This document shows, piece by piece, positions 1 through 6,304 of a stretch of DNA of 9,189 bases. Origin of the DNA: Candidatus Dadabacteria bacterium. GTDB taxonomy: Bacteria; Bdellovibrionota_C; UBA2361; J135. The stretch covers positions 1 to 9,189 of the forward strand of contig RFKT01000201.1 of NCBI GenBank assembly GCA_003694225.1, written 5' to 3'. The notes beneath the pieces are model-generated. The model did not search any database, had not been told where the DNA came from, and saw only the letters and a list, made by a program, of their open reading frames with translations. Made by a program: the position numbers and the translations under genes. Position 1 is the stretch's first letter. Each line of letters starts with the position of its first letter.

Positions 1-71
1 AATCAATACTCTGCATAAAAGTAGCCTGCAGATTGCAACTGCAAGTTAGGTATACATTTTTTTAATATGCA
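1..71 (+). other. Leader of the 623-residue protein gene, with small inverted repeat
   Basis: This AT-rich leader holds an imperfect palindrome at 33-44 (TTGCA, 2-base gap, TGCAA), which could be a small operator. A TATACA hexamer at 51-56 resembles a -10 box, but no good -35 box lies 16-18 bases upstream, so I do not call a promoter. There is no Shine-Dalgarno sequence close to the ATG at 72. A two-codon reading frame (ATG CAA TGA, 67-75) overlaps that ATG. Confidence 0.3.
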
Positions 72-1943
72 ATGATAGCAACCTTAAAAGAAAGACCAAC
101 AACAGTACAGGGCAAAGAAACTCAAACTAAACCCGGTGCAGATGGTGGACTTAGCGCTGATGCGGCTGCTGTGCCTGAATTTTTTCCCGATGGAAATCTT
201 CCAACCGGCGATGAGCTCAGATTAGGCGCATTACTGAAAAAAATAGAAGAACGATCCTTGACGCCAAAAGATCTTAGGGCAGTACGGGAAATGGCAGAAG
301 CTATAGATAAGATGCCCGGTGCAAGAGAAAAGATTATAGGAATAATTTCAGATATAGCCCAAAATCCGGATTGCGAAATGCGCCTAAGAGTCTTTGCGGC
401 GCATATACTCTCAGAGCTGTTTTCTAAAGGGCAATTAGCCAACGCCACTGGGGAAACTTCTCCTTCACCTAAAAGCGGTTTTAGGGATATTTTGCGCCGT
501 TTTGGCCTTATGGCATCCACAGTTGCTATTACCGCAGGTAATGCCTTGGCTCAAACTCCTGTGTATCAAACAAAATCTCCAGAGCTAGATGTCATTGACG
601 ATGCAATTTCATGGGGAGCAAAGGCCCTTATTATAGGAGTTGTGGGATGGTTTCTTTATACCTCTCTTCCAAGAAAAGGGATAAAAGCAGCTCAGTGGCA
701 AGGGATCTTTAAATGGCTTGAAGGCACAAATGAAGCGTGGAAACACCTTGCCATACAGGCAAAAGAGGAGTTAAAAGGAGTCCTTGTCCACAGAGTTCAA
801 AAGGTAGAACACGCTATTTCCGCTATAGAAAGGGAAATAGAGAGAAGGCAGAGAGTACTTCACGGTGAAGAGAAGCCCTCACCCTCTTGGTATGCCAAAA
901 GGCATAATCTAACAGGAATGAGCGAAGCCGTGCTTCAAAGGTTTTTGGAATCTCAGAGGGAGCTTAAATCAGCGTTTGAATCCGAACTGAGAAGAGTAGA
1001 GGCAATGCCATCAGCTGAGCATGTGCCCTTTGCTCTGCTGCCGTTTCCAAAGGGGCTCAAGCCGTTTCAAAACCATTGGATTCCATATAATTCTCCATCA
1101 AGGGAGCTTGCCCAAATGATTCGCCTTACTGAGCCGGGAGATCCCAACGCTCCCCGAATTAAGTGCGCAAATGGAGATGAGATTCGGCTTGATAGGGAAG
1201 AGATAGAAAAGGCTGAGGCGATCCTAGCTGAAGAGGGTTTTACCCCAGAAAACCTTAAGGCGCTTTTTACCTTTCCGCCCAGATTCCAAAGGCTGGCGGG
1301 ATCTAGAGAGTTAAGCCATGTGCTCCTTGCCTCAATTTATGAGACAGCGGTGGATCTAGTTGCTCAAATTGGAGTGGGAGGAAGCTTTAACAGCAGAGAG
1401 GAGAGGGAAAATGCGCAGCTAGTGTTTGCTAGGCAAATCTCAGGCACATTTCGTTCGGAGGATTTGTCTAGGGTAGCAATGTCACACCTTCCCTTTTACA
1501 GGGTAGCGGTGGCGGCGGTGCAGTTTTTGGCGCTTAATCGTGAGTTAAATTCCGGGTTGAAGACAAAACAACGGAACGGACAGGTGTGGTGCACAGAGCA
1601 TAGGGTATGGAACAGGTTCATAAGAGTGTCTGAGATAGAGAGGCACGCAGAGAATATGCTCTATAAGATAGTAAAGGAGGGTCATAGAAATTATCCTGAG
1701 CTTACGCAATTTTTGAGCCACTTTGCCGCGCTTGCGGGTATAGTAGATACATTAGCTTGGTACAAGGGACCAACCTACTTCCTTAATTGGGTTCCTCCCA
1801 TGGCGCTTTCAGAACCACAACAGGTCTGTACAGACCCTGATAGGCTTTTTAGTTTCGCTGAATATTTACAAAGACAACCCCCCCAACAAGTACACCATCT
1901 ATTGACCTTAATGGGCTTAGCGCCTAAGGCAGGAAATAGATAG
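72..1943 (+). CDS. Hypothetical membrane-anchored protein, 623 aa
   Basis: I do not recognise this protein. The frame is open for 623 codons, far longer than chance, and its amino-acid composition is normal. Residues 1-45 look disordered. Residues 46-120 are charged helices rich in L/E/K/R, vaguely like a helical-repeat region. Residues 136-161 (basic stretch, then MASTVAITAGNALA followed by Q) look like a signal peptide lying inside the chain. Residues 180-198 form one clear membrane helix (GAKALIIGVVGWFLYT), followed by basic residues. Residues 218-262 and 284-311 are probable coiled coils. Residues 315-620 look soluble, mostly helical, with aromatic clusters near 505-516 and 560-577. No enzyme motif (Walker, protease triad, zinc ligand set) was seen. 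The ATG at 72 is the first in frame but lacks a Shine-Dalgarno sequence, so the true start is uncertain. By the positive-inside rule, the basic residues after the helix suggest that the large C-terminal part is cytoplasmic (inference). The gene stands alone and converges on the next gene. Confidence 0.82.
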   Translation: MIATLKERPTTVQGKETQTKPGADGGLSADAAAVPEFFPDGNLPTGDELRLGALLKKIEERSLTPKDLRAVREMAEAIDKMPGAREKIIGIISDIAQNPDCEMRLRVFAAHILSELFSKGQLANATGETSPSPKSGFRDILRRFGLMASTVAITAGNALAQTPVYQTKSPELDVIDDAISWGAKALIIGVVGWFLYTSLPRKGIKAAQWQGIFKWLEGTNEAWKHLAIQAKEELKGVLVHRVQKVEHAISAIEREIERRQRVLHGEEKPSPSWYAKRHNLTGMSEAVLQRFLESQRELKSAFESELRRVEAMPSAEHVPFALLPFPKGLKPFQNHWIPYNSPSRELAQMIRLTEPGDPNAPRIKCANGDEIRLDREEIEKAEAILAEEGFTPENLKALFTFPPRFQRLAGSRELSHVLLASIYETAVDLVAQIGVGGSFNSREERENAQLVFARQISGTFRSEDLSRVAMSHLPFYRVAVAAVQFLALNRELNSGLKTKQRNGQVWCTEHRVWNRFIRVSEIERHAENMLYKIVKEGHRNYPELTQFLSHFAALAGIVDTLAWYKGPTYFLNWVPPMALSEPQQVCTDPDRLFSFAEYLQRQPPQQVHHLLTLMGLAPKAGNR

Positions 1944-2022
1944 CTAGTTACGGTACGGCTCTTGTAGTCTTCAAGCGAAAGCCTGCAACGGCTGGCGGTT
2001 AATTTCTACATTAGAGTTTAAG
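1944..2022. other. Convergent intergenic spacer, first part
   Basis: This is non-coding spacer between two convergent genes. The only structure seen is a weak 4-bp hairpin (AGCC, 6-base loop, GGCT, around 1980-1993). It has no T-tract, so it is a poor terminator candidate. Confidence 0.35.
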
Positions 2023-2074
2023 AAAAGAGTATATGCCCATAAAAGCAAACAGGAATATCTCTTTTTTTATTTTT
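2023..2074. terminator. Possible bidirectional AT-rich terminator
   Basis: AAAAGAG (2023-2029), a bulged T and ATAT (2031-2034) can pair with ATATCTCT (2055-2062) plus the start of the T-run, around a 20-base loop. On the plus strand the stem runs into a tract of seven T (2062-2068), then ATTTTTA, as expected downstream of the gene ending at 1943. Read on the minus strand, the same stem is followed by CTCTTTTCTT, so it could also serve the gene ending at 2073. The stem is low in G+C and has one bulge, which limits confidence. Confidence 0.42.
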
Positions 2075-3200
2075 ACTGAAGCCAGTAAGTTCTACCGCCT
2101 TTAATATACTTAACCATAAAGTTAAGATTTTTAATATCACCGTTTTTATCAAACTCAACAACGCCCAAAGCGCCTTTTTTTCTGTAATGGTATAGGAAAT
2201 CCTTCACAGCCGTGGGATTTACACCGACAGACTCAATTCCGTCAACTAAGGCATTAACAGCATCATAGGTTGTTCGAACCACAAATTCCAAACTTGGCTT
2301 TTCACCATAGTCTTTGACAAATTCCTCCATAAAAGATGCAAAGTCGGGAGATTCGCTACCTATTCGGGGCGGCACCAGATACCTTATGCCATTGCTATTT
2401 TTACCGGTAGCCTCTAGGAACTTAGGATAATCAGGCATCTGAAATGAATATATGGGTTGTGTAACTCCAAGCTGTCTTGCCTGATTCACGAGAGCTATCG
2501 CAGTATCAGGAGACGCTGGACCAAAATAGTATGCATCCGGCATATATGAACGAGCCTTTAATATGAGCGTGCGAAGGTCTGTATTATCAGCCTCAAAAAA
2601 ATCCGAAAAAACAACCCTCTCTCCGAGAAATTTACTTACAAGCTCGTGATTGCCAACGGTAAAAGGGACATCCTCAGAGATAACAGCAACCTTTTCCGCA
2701 CCCTCTTTTACTATAAGATCGGCTATCTTTTTCATCCCCTTCTCGGCATCTAAATATGTGCGGAATATATAATCACCGAGGTGCTTTACATCCTTGTGCA
2801 TAGACAAGACTGCTATAGTTACGACCTTATTTCTCTCTGCAATAGGGCCAACCTTTAATGTCTCTCCACTGCAGCCGGTTATAAGAAACTTTACCTGATC
2901 TATATTAATAAACTTATAGGCTGCCGTTGCGGCTCCGTTGCCTACCCCACAACGGCCATCCTCGATGGTAAACCGGTATTGATATTTCCGAGAAGACTTA
3001 TTCAGCCTTTTCTCAAGGAGCTTAACAGTTCGGCTAATGTCCTGGCCATTTGATGCATTGCCTCCCGTAATCGGGGCAATGACTCCAAACTTAACAAGCT
3101 TACTCTGCTCAGCGTCACATAGCGTTGTAGGCTGATAGATTACCAATATTGAAACGAAAAACGTAAAAGACAGCCTCATGGAACGACGCAATAAACACAT
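2073..3200 (-). CDS. Exported solute-binding protein, branched-chain amino acid ABC type (Peripla_BP_6)
   Basis: This is a probable periplasmic ligand receptor of the LivK / Peripla_BP_6 family (type I periplasmic fold). In this family such proteins bind branched-chain amino acids, amides, urea or aromatic acids and pass them to a LivHMGF-type transporter. The N-terminus is a signal peptide: a basic start (LLRRSMR), a hydrophobic core, then a likely cleavage near LCDA/EQ. The mature chain opens with the family hallmark KFGVIAPITGGNASNGQDIS (a beta strand, then the ligand-contacting loop). A second typical stretch is VKFLITGCSGETLKVGPIAE, and the C-terminal lobe contains TTYDAVNALVDGIE. About 375 residues is a normal family length. 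The cysteine at the end of the signal peptide is not in a canonical lipobox (TTLC). The ATG at 3200 is chosen, with a weak GAAGA 10 bases upstream. A TTG at 3206 would add two residues, and an ATG at 3179 would remove seven but lacks a ribosome site. No transporter genes are adjacent, so the ligand cannot be inferred. Confidence 0.9.
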   Translation of the reverse strand: MCLLRRSMRLSFTFFVSILVIYQPTTLCDAEQSKLVKFGVIAPITGGNASNGQDISRTVKLLEKRLNKSSRKYQYRFTIEDGRCGVGNGAATAAYKFINIDQVKFLITGCSGETLKVGPIAERNKVVTIAVLSMHKDVKHLGDYIFRTYLDAEKGMKKIADLIVKEGAEKVAVISEDVPFTVGNHELVSKFLGERVVFSDFFEADNTDLRTLILKARSYMPDAYYFGPASPDTAIALVNQARQLGVTQPIYSFQMPDYPKFLEATGKNSNGIRYLVPPRIGSESPDFASFMEEFVKDYGEKPSLEFVVRTTYDAVNALVDGIESVGVNPTAVKDFLYHYRKKGALGVVEFDKNGDIKNLNFMVKYIKGGRTYWLQ

Positions 3201-3357
3201 ATACAACTGATCTTCAACATAATCGTTGCCTAACGTTTAAAGGGTAACATAATTTTCCGCGAAAAGCAATGTGCGAAAAGCACATTTAACGGATGTCTGG
3301 ATACACTACAATGTCTCTACAAACCTATTCTATCAAAGATTACAGACAAACGGTTTG
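3201..3357. other. Intergenic region between the MoxR gene and the binding-protein gene
   Basis: This gap separates two minus-strand genes. It must carry any 3' end of the MoxR operon and any promoter of the binding-protein gene. It contains the inverted and direct repeats listed separately. Two TATGTT hexamers on the minus strand (complement of 3216-3221 and 3246-3251) resemble -10 boxes but lack convincing -35 partners, so no promoter is called. At 151 bases it is long compared with the 4 to 39 bases within the operon, which suggests separate transcription of the binding-protein gene. Confidence 0.4.
3259..3286. repeat. 7-bp hairpin overlapping a 10-bp direct repeat
   Basis: AATGTGC (3268-3274) and GCACATT (3280-3286) form a perfect 7-bp stem around a GAAAA loop. 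Overlapping it, GCGAAAAGCA occurs at 3259-3268 and again at 3273-3282, so the two copies start 14 bases apart. On the minus strand the stem is followed by GCTTTTCGCGG, a weak T-tract. It could be a modest terminator for the MoxR operon, or a regulator site for the binding-protein gene whose start lies about 60 bases downstream. The sequence does not decide between these. Confidence 0.4.
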
Positions 3358-4365
3358 CTATCTTTTTACAGACGAAGCCAATTTCTCCAATGCTGGAGCC
3401 GCAAGCTCCATTAGAGCGTCGTGAGGCTCGCCGGCTCCTCTGTGGAACCTAAGCCTGTGAAGCAATACATACGGGAGCATATATTTCAAGTCATCCTCTG
3501 TGGCATAATCCCTTCCTTTAAGTATCGCATACCCCCGCAAGGCGCTTTGAAGCATTAAGGCGGCTCTTGTAGAGGCGCCAAATTCCAAAAGGGAGCTGGT
3601 CCTCGTAGCTTGAACGATCTCAACAATAGCCTTCCTTAAATTCTCAGAGATATATACCTCCTGAGCTACGGATCTTACAAAAAGTATATCCTCCCTTTCA
3701 CATACAGGTTCACAGGTGGTGCCTATTTCTACTATCTCTCTATGGGACTCTAATATCTCCTCTTCCACATCAGAGGATACATATGACATAGGAAGCTTTA
3801 GGAGGAACCTGTCAAGCTGCACCAATGGGAGGGGATAAGTGCCCGCCAGATCAAGGGGGTTTTGGGTGCCTAAGACAAAGAATAGATCATCAAGAGGATA
3901 GGTTACATTATCTATTGTAACCTGCTTTTCCGCCATACACTCAAGAAACGCAGCCTGCACTTTAGGCCCTGTCCTATTGATCTCATCAGCAAGCACTATA
4001 TGGGCAAAGACTGGGCCGTGCATAAAATTGAAGTTCCCTGTCTTTGGATCAAACACATTGACCCCCAAAACATCGCCCGGAAGCATATCAGGGGTAAACT
4101 GTATCCTCCGAAACGGAAGAATATGCTTCTCTGAAGAGCTATCGGTAGCTATAAGCCTTCCGAGTGTCTTGCACAGAGTTGTCTTTCCAGAACCCGGATA
4201 ATCTTCCAACAGCACATGCCCGTCAGAAATAAGGGCGGTTATAACCAATTCTATCGTGTCAGATCTTCCGCGAATCACCTTTGAAAGGGCATTACATAAG
4301 CCCCCAGTTATTTTTATGGCCTTTGCAAAATCATCTTCAGAAATCTCTTTACGCTCAACTTTCAT
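3358..4365 (-). CDS. MoxR-family AAA+ ATPase
   Basis: This is a cytoplasmic AAA+ ATPase of the MoxR family, a chaperone-like group that works with vWA-domain partner proteins to mature or activate protein complexes. The 335-residue length fits the family. Walker A is EDYPGSGKTTL (54-64), with aspartate in place of the first glycine, as is common in MoxR proteins. Walker B is IVLADEINR (123-131), with D127 and E128. The helix after it, KVQAAFLECMAEKQVTID, is typical. Sensor 1 is VLGTQNP (164-170, N169), and the arginine region is AGTYPLPLVQLDRF, where MoxR proteins usually read PLPEAQLDRF. Sensor 2 is GASTRAALML (263-272, R267), followed by the lid domain up to about residue 325. The ATG at 4365 has a strong GAGGAG ribosome site (complement of 4373-4378) 7 bases upstream. 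It is the last gene of the operon, 39 bases after the TPR gene. Confidence 0.97.
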   Translation of the reverse strand: MKVERKEISEDDFAKAIKITGGLCNALSKVIRGRSDTIELVITALISDGHVLLEDYPGSGKTTLCKTLGRLIATDSSSEKHILPFRRIQFTPDMLPGDVLGVNVFDPKTGNFNFMHGPVFAHIVLADEINRTGPKVQAAFLECMAEKQVTIDNVTYPLDDLFFVLGTQNPLDLAGTYPLPLVQLDRFLLKLPMSYVSSDVEEEILESHREIVEIGTTCEPVCEREDILFVRSVAQEVYISENLRKAIVEIVQATRTSSLLEFGASTRAALMLQSALRGYAILKGRDYATEDDLKYMLPYVLLHRLRFHRGAGEPHDALMELAAPALEKLASSVKR

Positions 4366-4372
4366 CCGACTG

Positions 4373-4378
4373 CTCCTC
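4373..4378 (-). promoter_or_regulatory. Shine-Dalgarno site of the MoxR gene
   Basis: GAGGAG on the minus strand lies 7 bases before the ATG at 4365, in the 39-base gap after the TPR gene. It supports this start and independent initiation within the operon. Confidence 0.75.
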
Positions 4379-4404
4379 AGAAAACCCCCTTAGCGCGCCT
4401 CTTT

Positions 4405-6300
4405 TTAATCAATCCACGACAGATCACTGTAGCCCACAGAATAAACCGCCTCTGTAATCTTGTCCACAGCGGTTTTAAGATAAAATTCCTTTATATTATC
4501 CGTAGTTCCTTTAATCTTATTCTTTACAACAAGGCTATAGGCGAACTTTTTATCCGGCACTGCGCTTACGATTATTCTTTCATCCTTGCCTTTTCTAAGA
4601 ATAAATGCGGCTTTTCTTAGCTCTTTAACCAGATCGGCCGGCAGACCATCCACTTCTATTGGAACCTTCAGTCCATAAAGTATAACTTCAGCAGGGCCTA
4701 TCTCCATAGCCTTCAACACGCTTTTTATATACTCCTCAGATCCCTCCTCATAAGCCATAGCCCTTAAGATCAACAGATGAAGCCTTAGCGCTACATCTCG
4801 ATCCTTCCTTAAAGACCTAAGGGCTTTCTCTATAAGCTTCAGCCCCTCGTCTTCTCTGCCGTTAAAGAGGTAATTCTCACCAAGATAGGCCATATAGTAA
4901 GGAAGCGCCCCTTTTCTATCGTCTGACTCCATCTCCTTTTTAAGCCTACGCTCTAACAGCACAGAGGGAATATCTCTCAAAGCCTCGCCTAATGTAGGAT
5001 ATTCCAGCATACTGTCTGTATGGCGCACATAAAGATCTTCAAAGCCATTTAAATCTTCTATCAAAATTTGCCTTCCCCTTCTGAAATACCACCACGACTT
5101 AATCCGCTGTGTGATGCCTCTGATCGGCCTAAACAGAGTGTCCTTCCTCCGGTAAACCTTCTCCAAATTGGCGCTTGCTCGAAGGGCCTGCGCATAAGAT
5201 ATGTATATTGCCGCCTTTAAATCGTCGGGGTCTGTGCCTATCTTTCCAAACCACTGCCTGCTATCCTTAGAGCTCTTAAGGGATTTAACAGCATCATCAA
5301 CATGACCGCTATGCATCTCAATCCTTCCCATTTCCATATCCAATAGAGCCTGATACTCCTCTCCTATCTTCAAGGGATATTGCATGACACAGTTGGTAAA
5401 ATTGTGAAGCGCCCACCTTGCACGTTCTAGCCTCCACTCTTCAACAAAAAGGATGGCAAGATTCAAACTTGGCAAGATATGTTCACACCCATCAGGCATA
5501 CCGACAGCTCTTGTAAAAGCACCTTCAGCCCTCGGCTCATCAAATATCTCGCGGTATACCTCCCCTGAGTTATTAAGCGGAGTGGCTGGCTGTCCCCTCT
5601 GCCCCAATGCCATCTCATAGTTAATTGCATCATCAAACACCCTAAGTGATTCCTTTCTCTTGCCGGTCATGGACAACAGGATGCCCAAAATATTCAGCGT
5701 CCTCCCGGGCTCTGCGCCAGTTAGTATACCCAGTCTTGCGACCCGTATGGCCTCATTAAGCCTTCCTAACTTCATAAGCACCCAAGCTCTTGAACCGGGA
5801 TACCAGCTTCCATAGTAATACTTTCTGAAGGTATCTAAGACATTCAGCGAACCTTGATAATCATCGAGATTTAGCCTTGCCTCTGAAAGAAGGTATAGGA
5901 TCCTTGAGTGATCATTTTTCTGCTCCTCAGATGAATATGGAGGTTTTCCAAACCTCTGTTCAAAAACTTTCTTGGCTTTTTTGATGTACTTAAGGGCAAG
6001 CCTAAAGTGCCCCACATGCACAAGGTAATATCCGGAAAGCATAGTGAGAGCCTTATAGTTATCCGGATCCTTTGAAAGCGCCCTTAAAAGTTTTGTTCTT
6101 GCATCAAGAGGCCGCTCAAGAGCAAAAAGGGTACTGGCTTCCCGAACCAGCTCCTCTGCCGACTTTGACTTATCTGCCTCCTCGTCTCCTATTTCAATTG
6201 GAATGTCTCCGTCCTGAGCGTATAGAAAATAAGGAGACATAGGACTTACCCTAAAAAAGAACACACCAAAAATGAGCAGCGCCACCGCTAGATTTCGCAT
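4405..6300 (-). CDS. Exported TPR-repeat protein
   Basis: This 631-residue protein begins with a signal peptide: MRN, a hydrophobic core (LAVALLIFGVFFF), and a likely cleavage after FLYA near residue 28. It is therefore expected outside the cytoplasmic membrane, probably periplasmic. An acidic linker (30-46) follows. Tetratricopeptide helices begin about residue 48: ALERPLDARTKLLRALSKDP, then NYKALTMLSGYYLVHVGHFR, units around 132-165, 168-195, 199-230 and 241-300, and another pair near 465-498 (GENYLFNGREDEGLKLIEKA). Residues 380-460 are less repeat-like, and residues 540-631 form a non-TPR tail. TPR arrays bind protein partners; no catalytic motif is visible. The ATG at 6300 has GGAGA 7 bases upstream, inside the end of the transglutaminase gene, only 4 bases after its stop. 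This implies coupled expression. By position it probably scaffolds an envelope complex handled by the MoxR, DUF58 and transglutaminase-like proteins (inference). TPR proteins also occur in the MoxR-linked Bat (aerotolerance) operons. Confidence 0.93.
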   Translation of the reverse strand: MRNLAVALLIFGVFFFRVSPMSPYFLYAQDGDIPIEIGDEEADKSKSAEELVREASTLFALERPLDARTKLLRALSKDPDNYKALTMLSGYYLVHVGHFRLALKYIKKAKKVFEQRFGKPPYSSEEQKNDHSRILYLLSEARLNLDDYQGSLNVLDTFRKYYYGSWYPGSRAWVLMKLGRLNEAIRVARLGILTGAEPGRTLNILGILLSMTGKRKESLRVFDDAINYEMALGQRGQPATPLNNSGEVYREIFDEPRAEGAFTRAVGMPDGCEHILPSLNLAILFVEEWRLERARWALHNFTNCVMQYPLKIGEEYQALLDMEMGRIEMHSGHVDDAVKSLKSSKDSRQWFGKIGTDPDDLKAAIYISYAQALRASANLEKVYRRKDTLFRPIRGITQRIKSWWYFRRGRQILIEDLNGFEDLYVRHTDSMLEYPTLGEALRDIPSVLLERRLKKEMESDDRKGALPYYMAYLGENYLFNGREDEGLKLIEKALRSLRKDRDVALRLHLLILRAMAYEEGSEEYIKSVLKAMEIGPAEVILYGLKVPIEVDGLPADLVKELRKAAFILRKGKDERIIVSAVPDKKFAYSLVVKNKIKGTTDNIKEFYLKTAVDKITEAVYSVGYSDLSWID

Positions 6301-6304
6301 AGAG

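Noticed and set aside
51..68. TATACA and TAATAT as -10 boxes for the 623-residue protein gene
   Set aside because: TTGCAA lies only 12 bases before TATACA, too close for a -35 box, and TAATAT is almost on the start codon.
122..520. 132-codon minus-strand open frame inside the orphan gene
   Set aside because: It lies wholly antisense to a longer, more protein-like frame, has no ribosome site and no recognisable sequence.
1977..1993. AGCC-GGCT hairpin as terminator of the orphan gene
   Set aside because: It has only four base pairs and no following T-tract; the structure at 2023-2074 is a better candidate.
3090..3117. Lipoprotein signal in the solute-binding protein (cysteine after TTL)
   Set aside because: The residues before the cysteine (TTL) do not fit the lipobox, where G, A or S is expected just before it; ordinary signal peptidase cleavage is more likely.
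3229..3235. GCCTAAC, matching the integron attC core consensus RYYYAAC
   Set aside because: No partner GTTRRRY site at a suitable distance with the paired arms of an attC site was found, and there is no integrase or cassette array.
3216..3251. Two TATGTT hexamers on the minus strand as -10 boxes for the binding-protein gene
   Set aside because: Neither has a convincing -35 hexamer at 16-18 bases, so the match is no better than expected in AT-rich spacer.
3977..4201. 74-codon plus-strand frame antisense to the MoxR gene
   Set aside because: It is antisense to the conserved Walker A and Walker B region and is explained by codon constraint there.
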